Origin: Gelatoporia subvermispora B
Taxonomy: Eukaryota > Basidiomycota > Agaricomycetes > Polyporales > Gelatoporiaceae
Direction of reading: 5' to 3'
Length of the DNA stretch: 64,000 bases
Assembly (NCBI GenBank): GCA_000320605.2
Contig: KB445822.1
Location: 104,302 to 168,301, forward strand
In this document: positions 1-11,598 of the stretch, in pieces
Layout: the number at the start of each line of letters is the position of its first letter
Numbering within the stretch: the first letter of the stretch is position 1
Position numbers and translations under genes: made by a program
Notes under the pieces: model-generated
Database searches by the model: none
What the model saw: the letters and a program-made list of their open reading frames with translations, nothing else
Told to the model about the DNA's origin: nothing

Positions 1-1624
1 TGCGGGGCATTGGCCGAGTAGGTGGTCGCGGCGGCGGCGCTGACATATGGCACGGAGGGGGGATTGAGTGGGCGGCGGTCAAGGTCTGGTAGGCGCCGTG
101 CCATAGACTCCAGCGAACGCAGAGCCGAGGGGTTGGATGCAGACGGTGCTGCTGTTGTCGGACCGCCCGTCTGGAAGGGTCGTACTGGTAGCCAGGGGCT
201 GTGACGGCGCGAGCGGCGTTCCTCCGATGCTGCGCTTTCCAACGTCTGCATACTGGTGTGAGACACGATGGTCGTAGGGCTGGCTGAAGCTCGACCCTCG
301 ACGTTGAATGTCGGATATGTATATGGGGTAGATGCTGAGACCTCAAGACGCGGAAGGATGGGCCGTGCTCCGCCAGGGCGAGCCTCTGTTGTCGGTGTGC
401 GCTTGGGAGCTTTGAGCCCGTAGCTTCTCTTCTTTGTTAAGCCGTGCATTTGCTGGAGATAAGTGACCAAACCCATGCCTTCCGGAAGAGTAGGAGAAGT
501 GTCTTCGGGAGCGCGAGCCTTACGGGATGCTGTGACAGGGGTAGAGTGTCGGCGTATTGGCCCTATGGAGTCAGAAGATGGCGAGGACGGCAGAGACGGC
601 GGAGATGCTGAGGAAGAATAGACCTCCTGGGTATCCGGCGGGACTTCCGAAGCGGGCTCCTCCGGCACCCCATATATACCTGGATTGAGCAGCCATGGGT
701 CGGTTCTAGTGCAGAAACCTGGGGCAGATCGCTGACCTTCATGAGGACGCATCGGCTTCCCAGATAGACGGACAGTGAGCAATCTGGAATCGACGGGAAA
801 CCACACTGGGACTTCCGTGTTACGTTCCAGCTGGAGCTATTAGATGTTTGTGCAAATCAGCGGAGCCAATAGTGTGCCTCGTGGTCAATTCACTTACGAG
901 ACGCTTGAAAAGTCCGTGAAAGTTATTGGTCTCGTTGCCTGGGCTTAGGATCATATGTAGTCGGATGTACATCTATGTATTACATGGGGTGAGACCCAAA
1001 GTCTGTGCGGCTCTCTTGGCTCGCGCACCTGGGAAAGTGACAATGCAAGGTTCTCCCATGGGTCGTTGCCACTCTGCGATGTGTGAGAACTCATGACGCT
1101 GTCCCGAAGGCGCGAAGCAGCAATTATAATGAGATGGCGGGTCACCCGCCGACTTCCGGTTCCCGTGGCAAGTATCTACACATTCAGTCCCGTTCGACAT
1201 GCTTTTAGGAGCGAGTGATAGTCAAAGATCCGGACTCACATCTATACCTCGGCGCACGTGAGCCATTGAGATGGGAGACCCAGACGCGTATTCGAAACTG
1301 AAGTCGGGTATCTGGATACCTTCGTCCGCACCAGTAATCGCCGTCGTAGATGGCGTTGAAGACGGTGCGGTAGTAAACCAGAAAGCTCGCATCTAGTACG
1401 TTATTGCAGATCTCTCAGAAGTCAAGTAAGATGTCGCTTGATGGGTGACAAACCGGGCTGGTTGGATCCGCTTTTCGCAGAGTATCGAGCAGCACAGGCA
1501 GTACAAAGTCGTGCATGTAAGCCCATTTTGCTGCCAAGAGGGCAGAATCCTCGATGAGGACGAAAACCGAAACAGCGTCGCCAGGCGTTGTTGGCTCAAC
1601 GAAAGAACTACCTGGGTAAGCCAT
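1..1624 (-). CDS. Mediator subunit 25-type VWA domain protein, 3' end cut by window edge
   Basis: Five exons were reconstructed on the minus strand: 1624-1454, 1392-1240, 1175-1029, 972-898 and 836-<1. Introns are 61, 64, 56 and 61 nt, all GT-AG, and every junction keeps the frame. The N-terminal part looks like a von Willebrand A fold. A first hydrophobic strand (VSVFVLIEDSALLAAKW) is followed by a long helix. A later strand (TRHLIIIAAS) is followed by a Trp-rich stretch and an LHMILSPGN segment, the order I associate with the Med25 VWA module that docks on Mediator. After about residue 200 the protein becomes Ser/Pro-rich and low in complexity, and it continues past base 1. The start is the ATG at 1624, which opens the only frame compatible with exon 2. 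A role in transcription is inferred. Another VWA protein is possible. The coding call is firm, the family name moderate. Confidence 0.6.
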
Positions 1625-2643
1625 GGTTGAAAGGCGAGAGATCCGGCTCGCGGAGTGGGATCTCGGCGAGGGCTCTCAAAGCCACAGCTGCGAAGCGAAG
1701 AGGAGAAACCAGACACGAGCGAAGAGTGGGCCCTGAGAAGGTGATAAGGAGAATGAGCATACCGTTATAGTCTACCGTCGGACTTTCGAATGATGAGAAA
1801 CCAATTTGGTGCGGCGCGGAGCCAGGAGTGTGCTGTCCCGCACCCGAGGAGGAATTTTGGCATCCCAAACGACTGGCTAAAGCTTGATGGCAGCTGCCGG
1901 CCAGATAACTATCCGAACGAGCGGTACCTTCGCTGCTCCTCGCCAGTTCCTCGCCTATCTAAAGCCCCCGCCTCGAGATGATGAAGCTCCTCCATGTCCA
2001 GGCTTGGTGTCTTCGCTACTACGCGTATCTCTACGCTTCTCACTCCTCCTTGACACTCCCGGACCGCGATGGTTTCCGTCTGGCGCTCTTCGACAACATG
2101 ACCGTTCCTGCAGGCAGCGTTGGCATCAACCGTTTTCCCAAACAAGCGATCATGGGACCATCCTAACTGCCTTGGTTTGGCGCCAATTTCAATCAAATAT
2201 GTCCGCGAATGAGCCAGCGGTACCGTCAGATCCATATCGAGCTTAGCTCTCACCCATTTCACAGCACGACCACGCTGCGCGGCGGGAAATCGATACGGAT
2301 TTTCGTCTTTGATTTCTCAGAATCGACGGAGAAAGCAAGGAACGCGCAACCTCGCGCAACCTCGCACAAGTTTGAACAATCCTTGACATTACGAAGTTTT
2401 TGGACAACCGAGATGGGAGACGGATCTAGATATTTGGCCTAATTTCAGTGGATAAGTTCAGCGTCTACACTTATGCGAGGATAACCCCAATTTGGCGGTC
2501 GTGTCCTCTGGCCCGTTCGTTCGCGTTAGCCGCCTCGAGACGACCGCCGCGTCCTCGCTGTCCGCCATCTTCTCTAGACGTACGAAGTTCACGAACACCC
2601 ATTCTTTCCTTTATCTCTTTGAACCCGATTCTCTTCTTCAACA
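1625..2643. promoter_or_regulatory. Divergent intergenic region between Med25-like and WHI2-like genes
   Basis: About 1 kb separates two divergently transcribed genes, so it should hold both promoters. Small open frames occur on both strands between 1880 and 2440, but they overlap each other antisense and show no recognisable motif. I see no confident TATA box. A pyrimidine-rich stretch precedes the downstream ATG at 2644. Confidence 0.4.
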
Positions 2644-3846
2644 ATGGCGGCCGTTGCGCTCAACAACTCGCCCATCACACAAGTCTCACAGACGGCTCCT
2701 GTGCAAGCGAACCTTCAACCACACCTATTGACTAGACTGTTGTTGGACCTGCGGGGAAAGCGATTCTCTGTGGACCGTGAAACTATCATGAATCTTCCCG
2801 AATCTGTTCTTCTTTGTCTTTTCCCGAACGGGCTTGTCCTAAGCCGTCAGAGCGCTGCCTTGTCCGATGGGGGAGATAATGACGAATACGAGGAGCTTTA
2901 TGCAGTTGATGTGCGTACATACGGCTCTTTCCGTCAGTGCTGGTCATTAACAATTGAGGTTAGTTTGATCCAGACTGCTTCTCGTATGTCCTAGCATTCT
3001 TCCGCAATGCGTCGGATACGTTCTACGGCACTCCGAATTCTCCGGGTCTACTCGCAGCTCAGCAACAGCTCGTTGAAGGTGGCTCACCGTCATCCGACTT
3101 TGGTCCGGCGCAATCCCAGAACCCATTGTTGACAAAGCAAGCCATTATTGTACTCCGCGAGGAACTCGAGTATTTCTCCATCCCACCCAAGGAGGGACCG
3201 GCAGCAACGAACAGCAACGGTATTGCAAACGACGCGCTTCTTGACCTGAAGCGGAAATGCGGCGAGTTTCTGCTGCACAAGCGCAACATCTTTACGGCGC
3301 TGCAGCGCAATATTAATAAGGAAAACAACGTCGCGGAGCAACACCTGATTGACATGTTGTGCATGAGGTGCGCCGTGTTGTCGTTCCATGCGTAACGCTG
3401 AGCTGATGGTCCGACCGGCTGATAGTGGATTTGACCGTGACGACGAGTGGGGGTATCGTGCCATGGAGCCATCGAGATGCTGCATCTCTTCGATAGCACT
3501 TGTCCTTCTCAAGACAGGCATTGTGCACCATCCACCCGGGCCAACTGGAGAGCGCCAGGTCACGATCGATTACAACCAGATGGCGACGGCGCAGAAGCTG
3601 CTGCTGTTCTGGAGGAAACCTGCTGTACGTTCGCCTTATCTGCTCTACATTGCTCGGCACTCACTGCCGCGCAGCGGAAGTGCTGGTGGGACGGCATCGA
3701 GGTGAACCTCGCGGAACCCGGAGAGCCAGAGAAGCTCGTGAAGCTCTGGGCTCGCAGGGTCTGGACGCTGGAACTCAGTTTGGTATGCCCCTTTCTCTCT
3801 CAAGCTGCACGCGGTTTCTGATTCTGATCGCTCCGTTCAGGTTTGA
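2644..3846 (+). CDS. WHI2-like stress-response regulator
   Basis: Five exons (2644-2910, 2964-3367, 3426-3624, 3675-3782, 3841-3846) give 327 residues. All introns are GT-AG and 50-58 nt. The last exon supplies only a Val codon and the TGA stop. An early segment with LLLDLRGKRFSVDRE followed by LPESVLLCLFPNGL matches the BTB/T1-like fold of fungal Whi2 proteins. After it come the continuation FDPDCFSYVLAFFRNA and a late conserved block (SGFDRDDEWGYRAMEPSR) ending in WTLELSL. Yeast Whi2 works with Psr1-type phosphatases in the general stress response and nutrient (TORC1) signalling. That role here is inferred from family membership. The start ATG sits in a CAACAATGG context directly before the conserved region. 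The continuous frame and splice phases make the model strong. Confidence 0.85.
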
Positions 3847-4231
3847 GATGGACTTGCTATTCGCTCTGTAATCTTGCTCACACCGCTGCTCGCATCGCTC
3901 CGTTTGGGATACCCACAGTATTTATACCAGTGTCATGTAATGGAATGGAGGCTCCCAGGATTATACAGTTGCAGCCTCCACTGCATCGAAGATGTCCAGT
4001 GCTGTTGTGAGATTGGCCCATTGCAATCTTGAACTTCGTGCCGTCCTCGGCACGCCAGAGTGAGCAAATGCTAAATATGTATGTAATTGATTACAACATC
4101 GTTATGTCTCGGTTATGCGGATAATTTAGTAAAATCTTCCGCATTATCTCGTCCTTCCTCGGAGACCACGACCTAGACATTCTCGTAACCCTTGCACTGT
4201 GTTTCTGACATATTTCGCCCAAGTCATCGCA

Positions 4232-4869
4232 ATGGATTTTGACCTGGAGGATCTTGTACACGTTGAACAGACGTAGGAGCTCCCAGACTCCGTCGAAGTG
4301 ATTGATGCAAGCGCATGCCATTTTCTTAGATTCTACGAGCATGGGTATGCAGATGGCCACGCCCATGGCCGGGTCCATGGCTTGATTGAAGGCAGAGCAC
4401 TAGGAAGAGAAAAAGGGTTTGAAATGTGGGAAGAACTAGGCTTTTACGAAGGCTTCGCCTCGATGTGGCAAGCCATTCATTCGAGCCAAAGTGGTCCTGA
4501 CGAGTGCGTTGCGTTACCTCACCTCACGACGCGTTCTAACCGTAGTGTGCCCTGGGCAGCCGTACAACCCACCATACCAAACAGCTTCTCGAACTCATCG
4601 CGCAGTTTCCGCGAATCAACCCGTCCGCGACTGACGCTTCCGACTTGGACATACCGAAGCTCTTCCGCCAGATCCGCTCGCGATACAAAGCCCTATGCGC
4701 GACGCTAGGCGTTCGGCCGACGCTGCGCTCAGGTGTCTCCTCCTCCCCCACACGCCAGACCGACGATCCCGCGGAAGCCCCGGAAGGTACCCGCCCTGAC
4801 GCTTCGAGAAAAGTGTGGCCGGTACAGGCCGCTGAGAACCAGCGGCCCCGGGAAGATCTGAACTTTTGA
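4232..4869 (+). CDS. LTO1: LTO1 homologue (Yae1/Lto1 family Fe-S adaptor)
   Basis: Three exons (4232-4272, 4330-4503, 4560-4869) encode 174 residues. Introns are 57 and 56 nt, and the second has a CTAAC branch site. After an acidic start (MDFDLEDLVHVEQT) comes a run with glycine at every fourth position (GYADGHAHGRVHGLIEGRAL, then GREKGF). This is the deca-GX3 signature of Yae1/Lto1 proteins. It is followed by EELGFYEGF. The C-terminal half contains the conserved LDIPKLFRQIRSRYKAL block and ends in a polar tail. In yeast, Lto1 with Yae1 recruits the cytosolic iron-sulfur assembly machinery to the ribosome-recycling ATPase Rli1/ABCE1. The first intron interrupts the Gln-Thr codons before the GX3 run, and only this splice restores the family N-terminus. 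Confidence 0.88.
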
Positions 4870-4985
4870 GGACAAAGAAGGCGGACGCATCTTTCCCTGC
4901 TCTCCATGCAGAATCTTATCAGCTGCATTGGCCCACGGATGTGAGGAGAGAGTTCGTGCGTGTCCGTTTCATAAGACAATCTGAT

Positions 4986-5500
4986 AGATGTCTGCGGACA
5001 TCGCGTGCTCACCGCTTGTGTGATTGTGTTCATTCTAGGCGAACGTGCGTGTCGTCGAAAGTCATTCATGCCGCTGTCCTGGGATCTGTGCAACTCCGTG
5101 CTCGGGCTGTTCACATGCGCAACCGCCGTTGCGCAGACAGCGCATAGCGGACCGGAGTTCTGCACGCCCATCTCGGCCTTATCCCGGTTTTCATTTGCGC
5201 AACTGGCAATGGCAGTACCGCGACATGAAGTTAGTGTGGCCCTACGACATTTCCGCGGGTTCGGCGTGCGTCCGCACCGAAGATAGGATGGTAAGGTTCT
5301 AAGCTGCTCTCCTGTCCGGATGCTCAATTTCACTGCCCACAGCCACGCTGCCAAGGTCTTGTTTTTAGGTCGCGGCGGCTGTGATCCCGCAGGATATTCT
5401 CGTCACGCCTTTTGGAAGCTGCAGTCCTCCTTGCCATGTATCTGTTATATCTGGTGCTATCTGATCTCTGTTTTGCACATGCTGTCGTGGAGAAGGCGAG
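4986..5500 (+). other. Hydrophobic coding-like stretch, possibly a MARVEL-like membrane protein remnant
   Basis: One plus-strand frame reads through 5005-5283 with two hydrophobic segments (TACVIVFIL and SVLGLFTCATAVAQTA), a Cys-Thr-Pro and then SALSRFSFAQLAMA. A further hydrophobic run (AAVLLAMYLLYLVL) follows at about 5415-5455 in another frame. The order resembles transmembrane helices 2-4 of fungal MARVEL-type proteins. I could not find a first helix or a set of splice sites joining the pieces, and long open frames also lie antisense. It may be a decayed gene or chance GC-rich open frame. I do not assign a function. Confidence 0.2.
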
Positions 5501-5546
5501 TAGCGCAGGCCGTCTTCGTATCACTGGCGCCCATTTATTTGCGAGT

Positions 5547-6361
5547 TCATTTGGCCAGCTGATCATATCTGAATTCGGCGGAGTCACGAACCTCCTGGGT
5601 GGTAGGCTGAAGATCCTTGTATGGGTCCAGATACCCGGTTTCGACTTCTCCGAAGCCCGTTCTCTGGCCGCCATTCATCAGTTCTTCGCTGTCTCTGAAT
5701 TTCCCGTGTGTGTATGTCCATCGTGATAATCGGATCACCGTCTCATCTTGGACCGTCGGCGCCCGACTCTACGGCTCTATGGGACGATCTCCAGAAAGAA
5801 TCCCGAGCAGCCCCCGCACTCTGCTGACACGTCAGGGTGGGTCGTCAAGTGCTTTTCCGGCCTCGGAGGGGATTCTTCTGATCGCCGTTGTCTTTCGCTT
5901 GCAGCTGATTCGGGAGCTCTTGGCTAGTCTGCGGCTCCCCGTTATTTGTTCGTTCAGTTCAAAGCACAGAAATCACCGTAGCCGTGCATTTCCAGAGTAC
6001 GTCTTTGCTCATACTCCCAGTTCAGTAAATCGTGGGTATCATCTAGAGGCGAGGTATACAACATGCCATCGCTATGCTTTGAAATCCACCGCCACACAAG
6101 CGACACCTGTCCACCTATGTATTGGCTGTATATCAGTTACTGTCCGAGGCGGCTCCGTATCTTTGATATGTACTCCTCCCATAATCGATTATCTAACGTT
6201 GGCTGACACATACACGGAGAGGCGCAGACTACGACGGGCAGTGGCGGGGAAGATGGCTGACATCGCAATACGAAAAAGTTCGGTCGACCCTGCGCCGTAC
6301 AAGACAGTGCCAGAACCGACATGCAGGGGTAGCACATGCAGGCTAGCTGAGAAGGCGCCAC
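5547..6361 (-). CDS. Unrecognised multi-exon coding region, tentative
   Basis: Several minus-strand pieces look coding by codon choice and lie in order. One near 6200-6137 contains LWEEYISKIRSRLG. One near 6045-5975 contains LLNWEYEQRRTLEMHGYG. An Arg/Pro/Ser-rich piece lies near 5925-5840. A clear terminal exon (5686-5547) ends YLDPYKDLQPTTQEVRDSAE, then FRYDQLAK and a stop. The terminal exon can be joined upstream through a short GT-AG intron, but I could not fix the remaining junctions. A 262-codon plus-strand frame overlaps this region and is probably a shadow. No family is recognised. The next minus-strand gene upstream (F-box) ends at 6400. Confidence 0.3.
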
Positions 6362-6399
6362 GCAATTTGGAATACGTATCGCATCCCGTCAGGACGATG

Positions 6400-7335
6400 T
6401 CATAGCTGCCAAATGTGGTCCTCGCCGTTAAGACGCCTCTCCCACTGTCGCCTCATACTCCGGTAGGCATCTTCAGTGCCCTCCGCGTCCACCACACTGA
6501 ACCGGAGTTCCGACGATCGCCCCAGGCACCGGCGGGAGCTAAGGTCCGTTAGGACGTCGCGCATCTTCTCGTGCATTGTCTGCACAGCTCGCATGCGCCC
6601 CTCCCCGTGCGTGGATCCAGGTTCGATGACCAGGTGTTGCAAGCGCGGGGGAAGGTGTGCACGGAATGGGCCGGGTGATGACTCTTCATGGAGCGCCTCG
6701 CGCAGCTCCTCCGCGAATGACACAGCACCGACGAGGCCCGATATGCGCAGATGTGTTAGCGCAGGACAGGTGATGTCTAGCGTGCCCAGCTGCAGTAGCC
6801 CTCGAGGGTTGCGGTTCCCCGAAAGCTGCAGATGTTGGAGCCGCGGCATGGATGTGTGACTGCGCAGGGAAGGATAGAAGCCTTCGATAGCGAGCTCGCG
6901 CAGATTTGGAAGGGGAGTCGAAAAGATGTGCGAGACTAGGGTCGGGCAGTTGAAGGGACAAGATCCGATGAAGGTCAGGGTCTCCAGGGTCGGTGCGGCA
7001 ATATTGAGAATCTGCGTTGCGGCTGCGCGTTCCGCTTCATAAATATCTCTGTCTGCCTCGGAGACTGGTATAGACTTCCTGGCCATTTGCGTGGTTGTCC
7101 AGTCCGAGAGGAAGAGATGGTGAATTCGGCGGAGGTGTGCGGGTGTACTCTCGAAACGGGCAATCAATTCCGACATTTGTTGCAAACCATGGATGACGAG
7201 GGAATGGTAGAGGAATGGTCTTGCGACCTCGCGCACATAACGTGACACAAGTGCCAGCGACCGCGCTGTCGAGCCGTCATCTGTGCATGCGAACTGGAAA
7301 ATATGAGAATGCAGCTCTAGTGGAAGAGTGTTCAT
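6400..7335 (-). CDS. F-box domain protein
   Basis: A single-exon gene of 311 residues. It opens with MNTLPLELHSHIFQFA followed by SLALVSRYVREVARPFLYHS, the typical fungal F-box: Leu-Pro-x-Glu start, helix, and conserved Val-Ser-Arg-x-Val. The rest is Leu-rich with irregular repeat-like segments (PNLRELAIEGF, PRLQHLQLSG, PALTHLRISG) as in F-box/LRR-like substrate receptors. F-box proteins bind Skp1 and recruit substrates to SCF ubiquitin ligases; the substrate is unknown. The open frame extends 14 codons upstream without an ATG, so the ATG at 7335 is chosen. It ends at TGA 6402-6400. Confidence 0.85.
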   Translation of the reverse strand: MNTLPLELHSHIFQFACTDDGSTARSLALVSRYVREVARPFLYHSLVIHGLQQMSELIARFESTPAHLRRIHHLFLSDWTTTQMARKSIPVSEADRDIYEAERAAATQILNIAAPTLETLTFIGSCPFNCPTLVSHIFSTPLPNLRELAIEGFYPSLRSHTSMPRLQHLQLSGNRNPRGLLQLGTLDITCPALTHLRISGLVGAVSFAEELREALHEESSPGPFRAHLPPRLQHLVIEPGSTHGEGRMRAVQTMHEKMRDVLTDLSSRRCLGRSSELRFSVVDAEGTEDAYRSMRRQWERRLNGEDHIWQL

Positions 7336-8837
7336 CTTCAAACGCACTGATGTCGAGAAAGGAACGAGCCACCTCAAATGTTCTTATAAAATGTCCAAGC
7401 GCCTTGCGCACGATGAGATCGCGCCAGAGTTTTGTGCGTTGACGTGCGACATCACATGTATGACGCGGTCACATGACTAACTATCACCTCTCGCCACCTT
7501 GACAGAGGCGCCTAGACTGCGCTCGCCCAACGAGCAGCGGAGGATTTCGGTCTATGCGCTTCAATCAAGTGTGTCAGAGTGGCTCAATAAACGAATAGCA
7601 GTGAAATGTTCGATGCGGGCCTATGATGATAGACCAGACGCGAGCTTCAGACACGCCCCCGGTTGTCGGAACTTCGTCAGCAGCTAAGTTCAATACGAAT
7701 TCTCTTCTGCCCATCACATTAAGTTCCACTATTCGGAGATCGGTAGAGAGGGGAACACACGGAGCTCCTCGTCTGTAGCATCAGGAGGTTCCGGGCAGCG
7801 AGTTGAGGCACACCGATTTCGACTCATGCGGTGGGCTCGGGCTCAAGAATGAAAGATCATCAGTCGAGCACCCTTCGTCGTGAGAGAGCAATTACGCAGA
7901 AGATTACTGAGAAGGAGATCTTCGTCTTCCTTTCTTCGCAAACTATATGATCATGCGTCAGCATCAGTCAGCCATGCCCATGATCATACAAAGCCCACAT
8001 TCCTACTTATCTGACTTCAGAGAGACCTTCAACGATGGAATCGGCTGAGCTTATACGAATAGCCCTTCAGTTTCATGTTTTACATGTGCTGCGGACAAAG
8101 TATTTGACCTGACTAGAACATGCAACGTCTGTGTGTCCCTGACTTGATGACCTAGGTCACAAAGATCTTCTGCGCCTAGAAGCATGATACATGTAGAGAA
8201 ATCGAACAGCAACACAATTTCACAGAAGCCAAATAATCAAATTATGACTGGAACTCTGTCCATGATGGTGAGAGACCGGTTACCAAGAGGCAGCGGTCAT
8301 TGTTTATAGCATGTCAATCAGCACGAGGTACAGTGAACACCTGCTGATTTTCCAGAGTTTGCTTACAAAGATGTGTGATGAGCAGAGTGGAGCATTCCTA
8401 AGATAACCGTAGCTGGGAATTGCTTCAGTCTAGTCTGCATTCATTGCTGCAAGGCGAAACCACTCGAGGTCGGCTAAGCTGGTCCCAGATCATCACCATT
8501 GTCGATGAGTCAGCCGTCGAAACACAGCTTTCGATACAAGTTTCATACGTGCCGAAAAGGGGGGAAACGTTAAGTCAAGACTTTGAGCTGCACAGAGAGC
8601 TGAGAATCGAGGGGAGACTTGCAGCTGCCTGACTTAGGCCATCAGGAGGATCTCACTTGTGTTTTGCCCGCTTTTACGTCTTTTTAGTCGGAAAGCGAGG
8701 AAAGTGAGAGAAATCTAGTCCGATTGGACTGGTCCCGCTTTCCCTCTTTATTTTGTCCCAAAGCAGGAAAAGTAGCACAAAAGCAAATGGAACATTTTCC
8801 TGATGCACAGGAGTTTCTCGTTTGACAAGCGCATTTT
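7336..8837. other. Intergenic, no gene seen
   Basis: AT-richer sequence with only short open frames (under 75 codons) lacking motifs or plausible splice partners. It should contain the promoter of the upstream minus-strand F-box gene. I see no RNA gene or mobile element signature. Confidence 0.4.
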
Positions 8838-9370
8838 TGTGAATTTCGGCGACTCAAATATGTACTGCCTAGTCATCTCTGAGTCTCAACTACCATATTC
8901 CATTCACACTCCGAATTTCTACCGAACTGCCATCCTGGAGTACCGCGCCTCAATTGTCCCTTAGTTGTTGTGCGACATTGTTGAATGGCAGTAGATTGCT
9001 AGGAGGGTCCACTCCGGGATGTCCACCCTTGTGTATGTCATATCCACTGGCAGCCATGCTGTGTACACGTTTTTATCAATCATGCGAGTGTCTTCCATCC
9101 AACTGTCATCATCCCAAGACGCCGGACAACTGCGGTCACTGCTCGCCGGGAAGGATGGGCGCCGTGTAAGTCGAGACTCTCCGGAGAGCAGTCTTTCACC
9201 TTTCCTGCATCCATCTGTTGAAGCGTACTCGCACTTTCGATAATATTTGTGTCGGTTGTCAATACAAGGTGGGTGCCTCTGCCTGCAATTGTAATGAGCC
9301 GTCAGCTAGCGCAAGGAATTGATACCTGCATAGTGTCTGGCGACCAGGAGAGCCCCTCACTAATCCTTCG

Positions 9371-10987
9371 ATGCTCTCTTGGCGATCTTTCAGTCCTGCG
9401 ACTCAGGACCTAAACCCTCCTAGAGGTCGAACTCCGCCAGACACAGGATACATAGCGAAGACCCTACCCCCCGAAATTCTATACGATGTCATCTATGCAC
9501 TCAAAACTTTGTGCGATTCCCCAGTCCATGTCGATATCCCTAACAAACGCTGGTTATTTGTGACGCACGTTTGTCGATTTTGGCGCGACACTGCGCTTAC
9601 AAGTCCCTTGCTCTGGCAGTACATCCACATTACTGGTAACCGCCGATCCGATATTCCCTACCTTCAGACGTCACTTGAGCGCTCGCGAAATATTCTGGTC
9701 CACATCGTCGTCAGTGCACGATCACTCCGAAAATTCGACGCCTCCTGCATCATGGACCTAATAGAAGCCCATGCATCACAGATCGCTACACTGGAACTCT
9801 GTCCAGATAACTGCTCTACTCACAATCGCCTCGATTTCCTGATGCCTGAGTTAGAGTCCCTCACCCTGTGCGGATGCGACGACAACGATATATGGCCACA
9901 ACTCGTGTGCGGCCAGCTCCCTCGACTACGGAAGCTCACCCTCGACAGAGCATTGGCGCCATGGAAATGGGCGCCATCTCAGCTTGCACCGCTCGTCTCA
10001 CTGAGCATTCTTGGGCTGCAGTACGGGCGATGGCCCTCTATAGACGATTTCATCTTCATGCTCGGTTCATGCACCGCCCTAGAGACGCTGACTCTTCACG
10101 ACGCTGCGCCAAAGCTCACGTGGTGGAACATCGGAGACGAACCTAGGCGTCTCGCAATCCTTCCATCCCTCCGCGAGTTAGAGCTCCGAGGGAGCATTGT
10201 GGACATCACGACGCTTATAACTCACCTTGCTCCGCGGATGCTCCGACTCATAACTCTCAACTACTGCCATGCGGATCTCGGCGATGCATTGCACGCAGAG
10301 GAAGCAGTCAAGCAGGCGTTGCGTCTTCTCTCTCGGTTTTCTTTGATGGAAATGGAGCGGCTTGTCCTTCGGCTCGAGCGGCACGATAGAGGACCAGTTG
10401 CGTTCATCACGGGTTGTGGTCACCAGCAAACACCGCCCTGCCTCGTCATTCACATCGACGTGAATGAAATATGGCCCCAGAGCACCTCAACAGTCGAGGG
10501 CGAGGAGTTTGAGTCGCTACTCCTCCATTCACTTGAAGGAATACCGCCGCTTGCGCCCCGGAGGTTGGACATTGAGTACATTGTTCCCCCACAACGTATG
10601 GGGGTTCTCAGCTCTCGACAATGGCTGAGGGTCTTCCACTGTTTCCCGGGCATCACTCACCTTACGATTGCAGGCGCATGCGCGTACGTTTTGCTTAGCG
10701 AGCTGAGCATCTCCCCTTCGTCGTCGCATCGCCCACTGTGTCCTGAGCTGAAGCACCTGACATTTCGTGCGCCTTCATTGGACTCGGCTAGTGCAAGAGC
10801 GCTTTATCGTGCTGTCGCTTCCAGAAGGGTTAGGAACGAGTCTTTGCAGACTTTGACACTAAATTTCCGATGGCCGCGCACCGACCACGAGACCCACTCT
10901 CTTGAACAGGAAATACAGACTCTCAGAGGGCTGGTGGAAGCCGAAAATTTCCACTGTTCCCTTCAAGATACCCTGCAAGGACTCTAA
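9371..10987 (+). CDS. F-box/LRR-like protein, tandem copy 1
   Basis: A single-exon 538-residue protein. Residues about 30-75 form an F-box (TLPPEILYDVIYALK, then WLFVTHVCRFWRDTAL and SPLLWQYIHI). The remainder is a series of irregular Leu-rich segments (PELESLTLCG, PRLRKLTLDRA, CTALETLTLHD, PSLRELELRG) ending near an acidic C-terminus. This layout is common in expanded basidiomycete F-box families. It probably acts as an SCF substrate receptor. It lies directly upstream of a paralogue with the same architecture. The ATG at 9371 is used. The matching base in the paralogue's leader is not an ATG, so start sites have diverged. Confidence 0.85.
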   Translation: MLSWRSFSPATQDLNPPRGRTPPDTGYIAKTLPPEILYDVIYALKTLCDSPVHVDIPNKRWLFVTHVCRFWRDTALTSPLLWQYIHITGNRRSDIPYLQTSLERSRNILVHIVVSARSLRKFDASCIMDLIEAHASQIATLELCPDNCSTHNRLDFLMPELESLTLCGCDDNDIWPQLVCGQLPRLRKLTLDRALAPWKWAPSQLAPLVSLSILGLQYGRWPSIDDFIFMLGSCTALETLTLHDAAPKLTWWNIGDEPRRLAILPSLRELELRGSIVDITTLITHLAPRMLRLITLNYCHADLGDALHAEEAVKQALRLLSRFSLMEMERLVLRLERHDRGPVAFITGCGHQQTPPCLVIHIDVNEIWPQSTSTVEGEEFESLLLHSLEGIPPLAPRRLDIEYIVPPQRMGVLSSRQWLRVFHCFPGITHLTIAGACAYVLLSELSISPSSSHRPLCPELKHLTFRAPSLDSASARALYRAVASRRVRNESLQTLTLNFRWPRTDHETHSLEQEIQTLRGLVEAENFHCSLQDTLQGL

Positions 10988-11598
10988 TATGTCTTCCGAT
11001 GGACTTTTTCGTATATCGACGTTAGTCTTTCATCTTTCCGCTCACCATCTAAGGGTTGTTGTTCAAGCATCATGCCCGTGACCGGGGTTTGTCGGACAAT
11101 ATTGGTTGATTTCGGCGACTGAAATGTGTATGGTGAAGTCTCAACTAATTCTGAATATCATTTACAATATTTGTACTCCGATGTCGTTGTGCCGAGCTGC
11201 CGGCACTGGGTGCGGTCCTTGCAGTACTGTTCCTCACCTGTTCTTATTGTGACCCTATAGCAGCAGATCTGAAACTCCTATGTCCAGTAAATTGCATCGG
11301 AGTAAATTTTTCTGGATGTGCACGCATAGACCAGGCCGAATTACCCGAACATTTTGGAGGAACATGCCTCGTGTTCCCCCCTCAAATGGCATAGGGAGAC
11401 GCTGGACTGCTGCGGTCATTGTGTACTCGGAGCTCTCCGTTATGAGCAGTTTGAGGGCTTCAGCTTTCATCTGCTGCTGACTTCATATCTTCAGGCGGTA
11501 CATTTTGCTCTTTTCTCGCGCATTGTGTTGATTGGAGGTTCAGGACCTAGGTACGTACTTCGCATGTAGATACTACTAGTTGATTTTCCAGCCAACCC

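Noticed and set aside
4536..5354. 272-codon minus-strand open frame over LTO1 exon 3 and beyond
   Set aside because: It is antisense to a well-supported exon, rich in Arg/Ser/Cys as GC-rich shadows are, and shows no motif.
5617..6405. 262-codon plus-strand open frame
   Set aside because: Composition looks random, no domain is visible, and the opposite strand carries better coding-like pieces in order.
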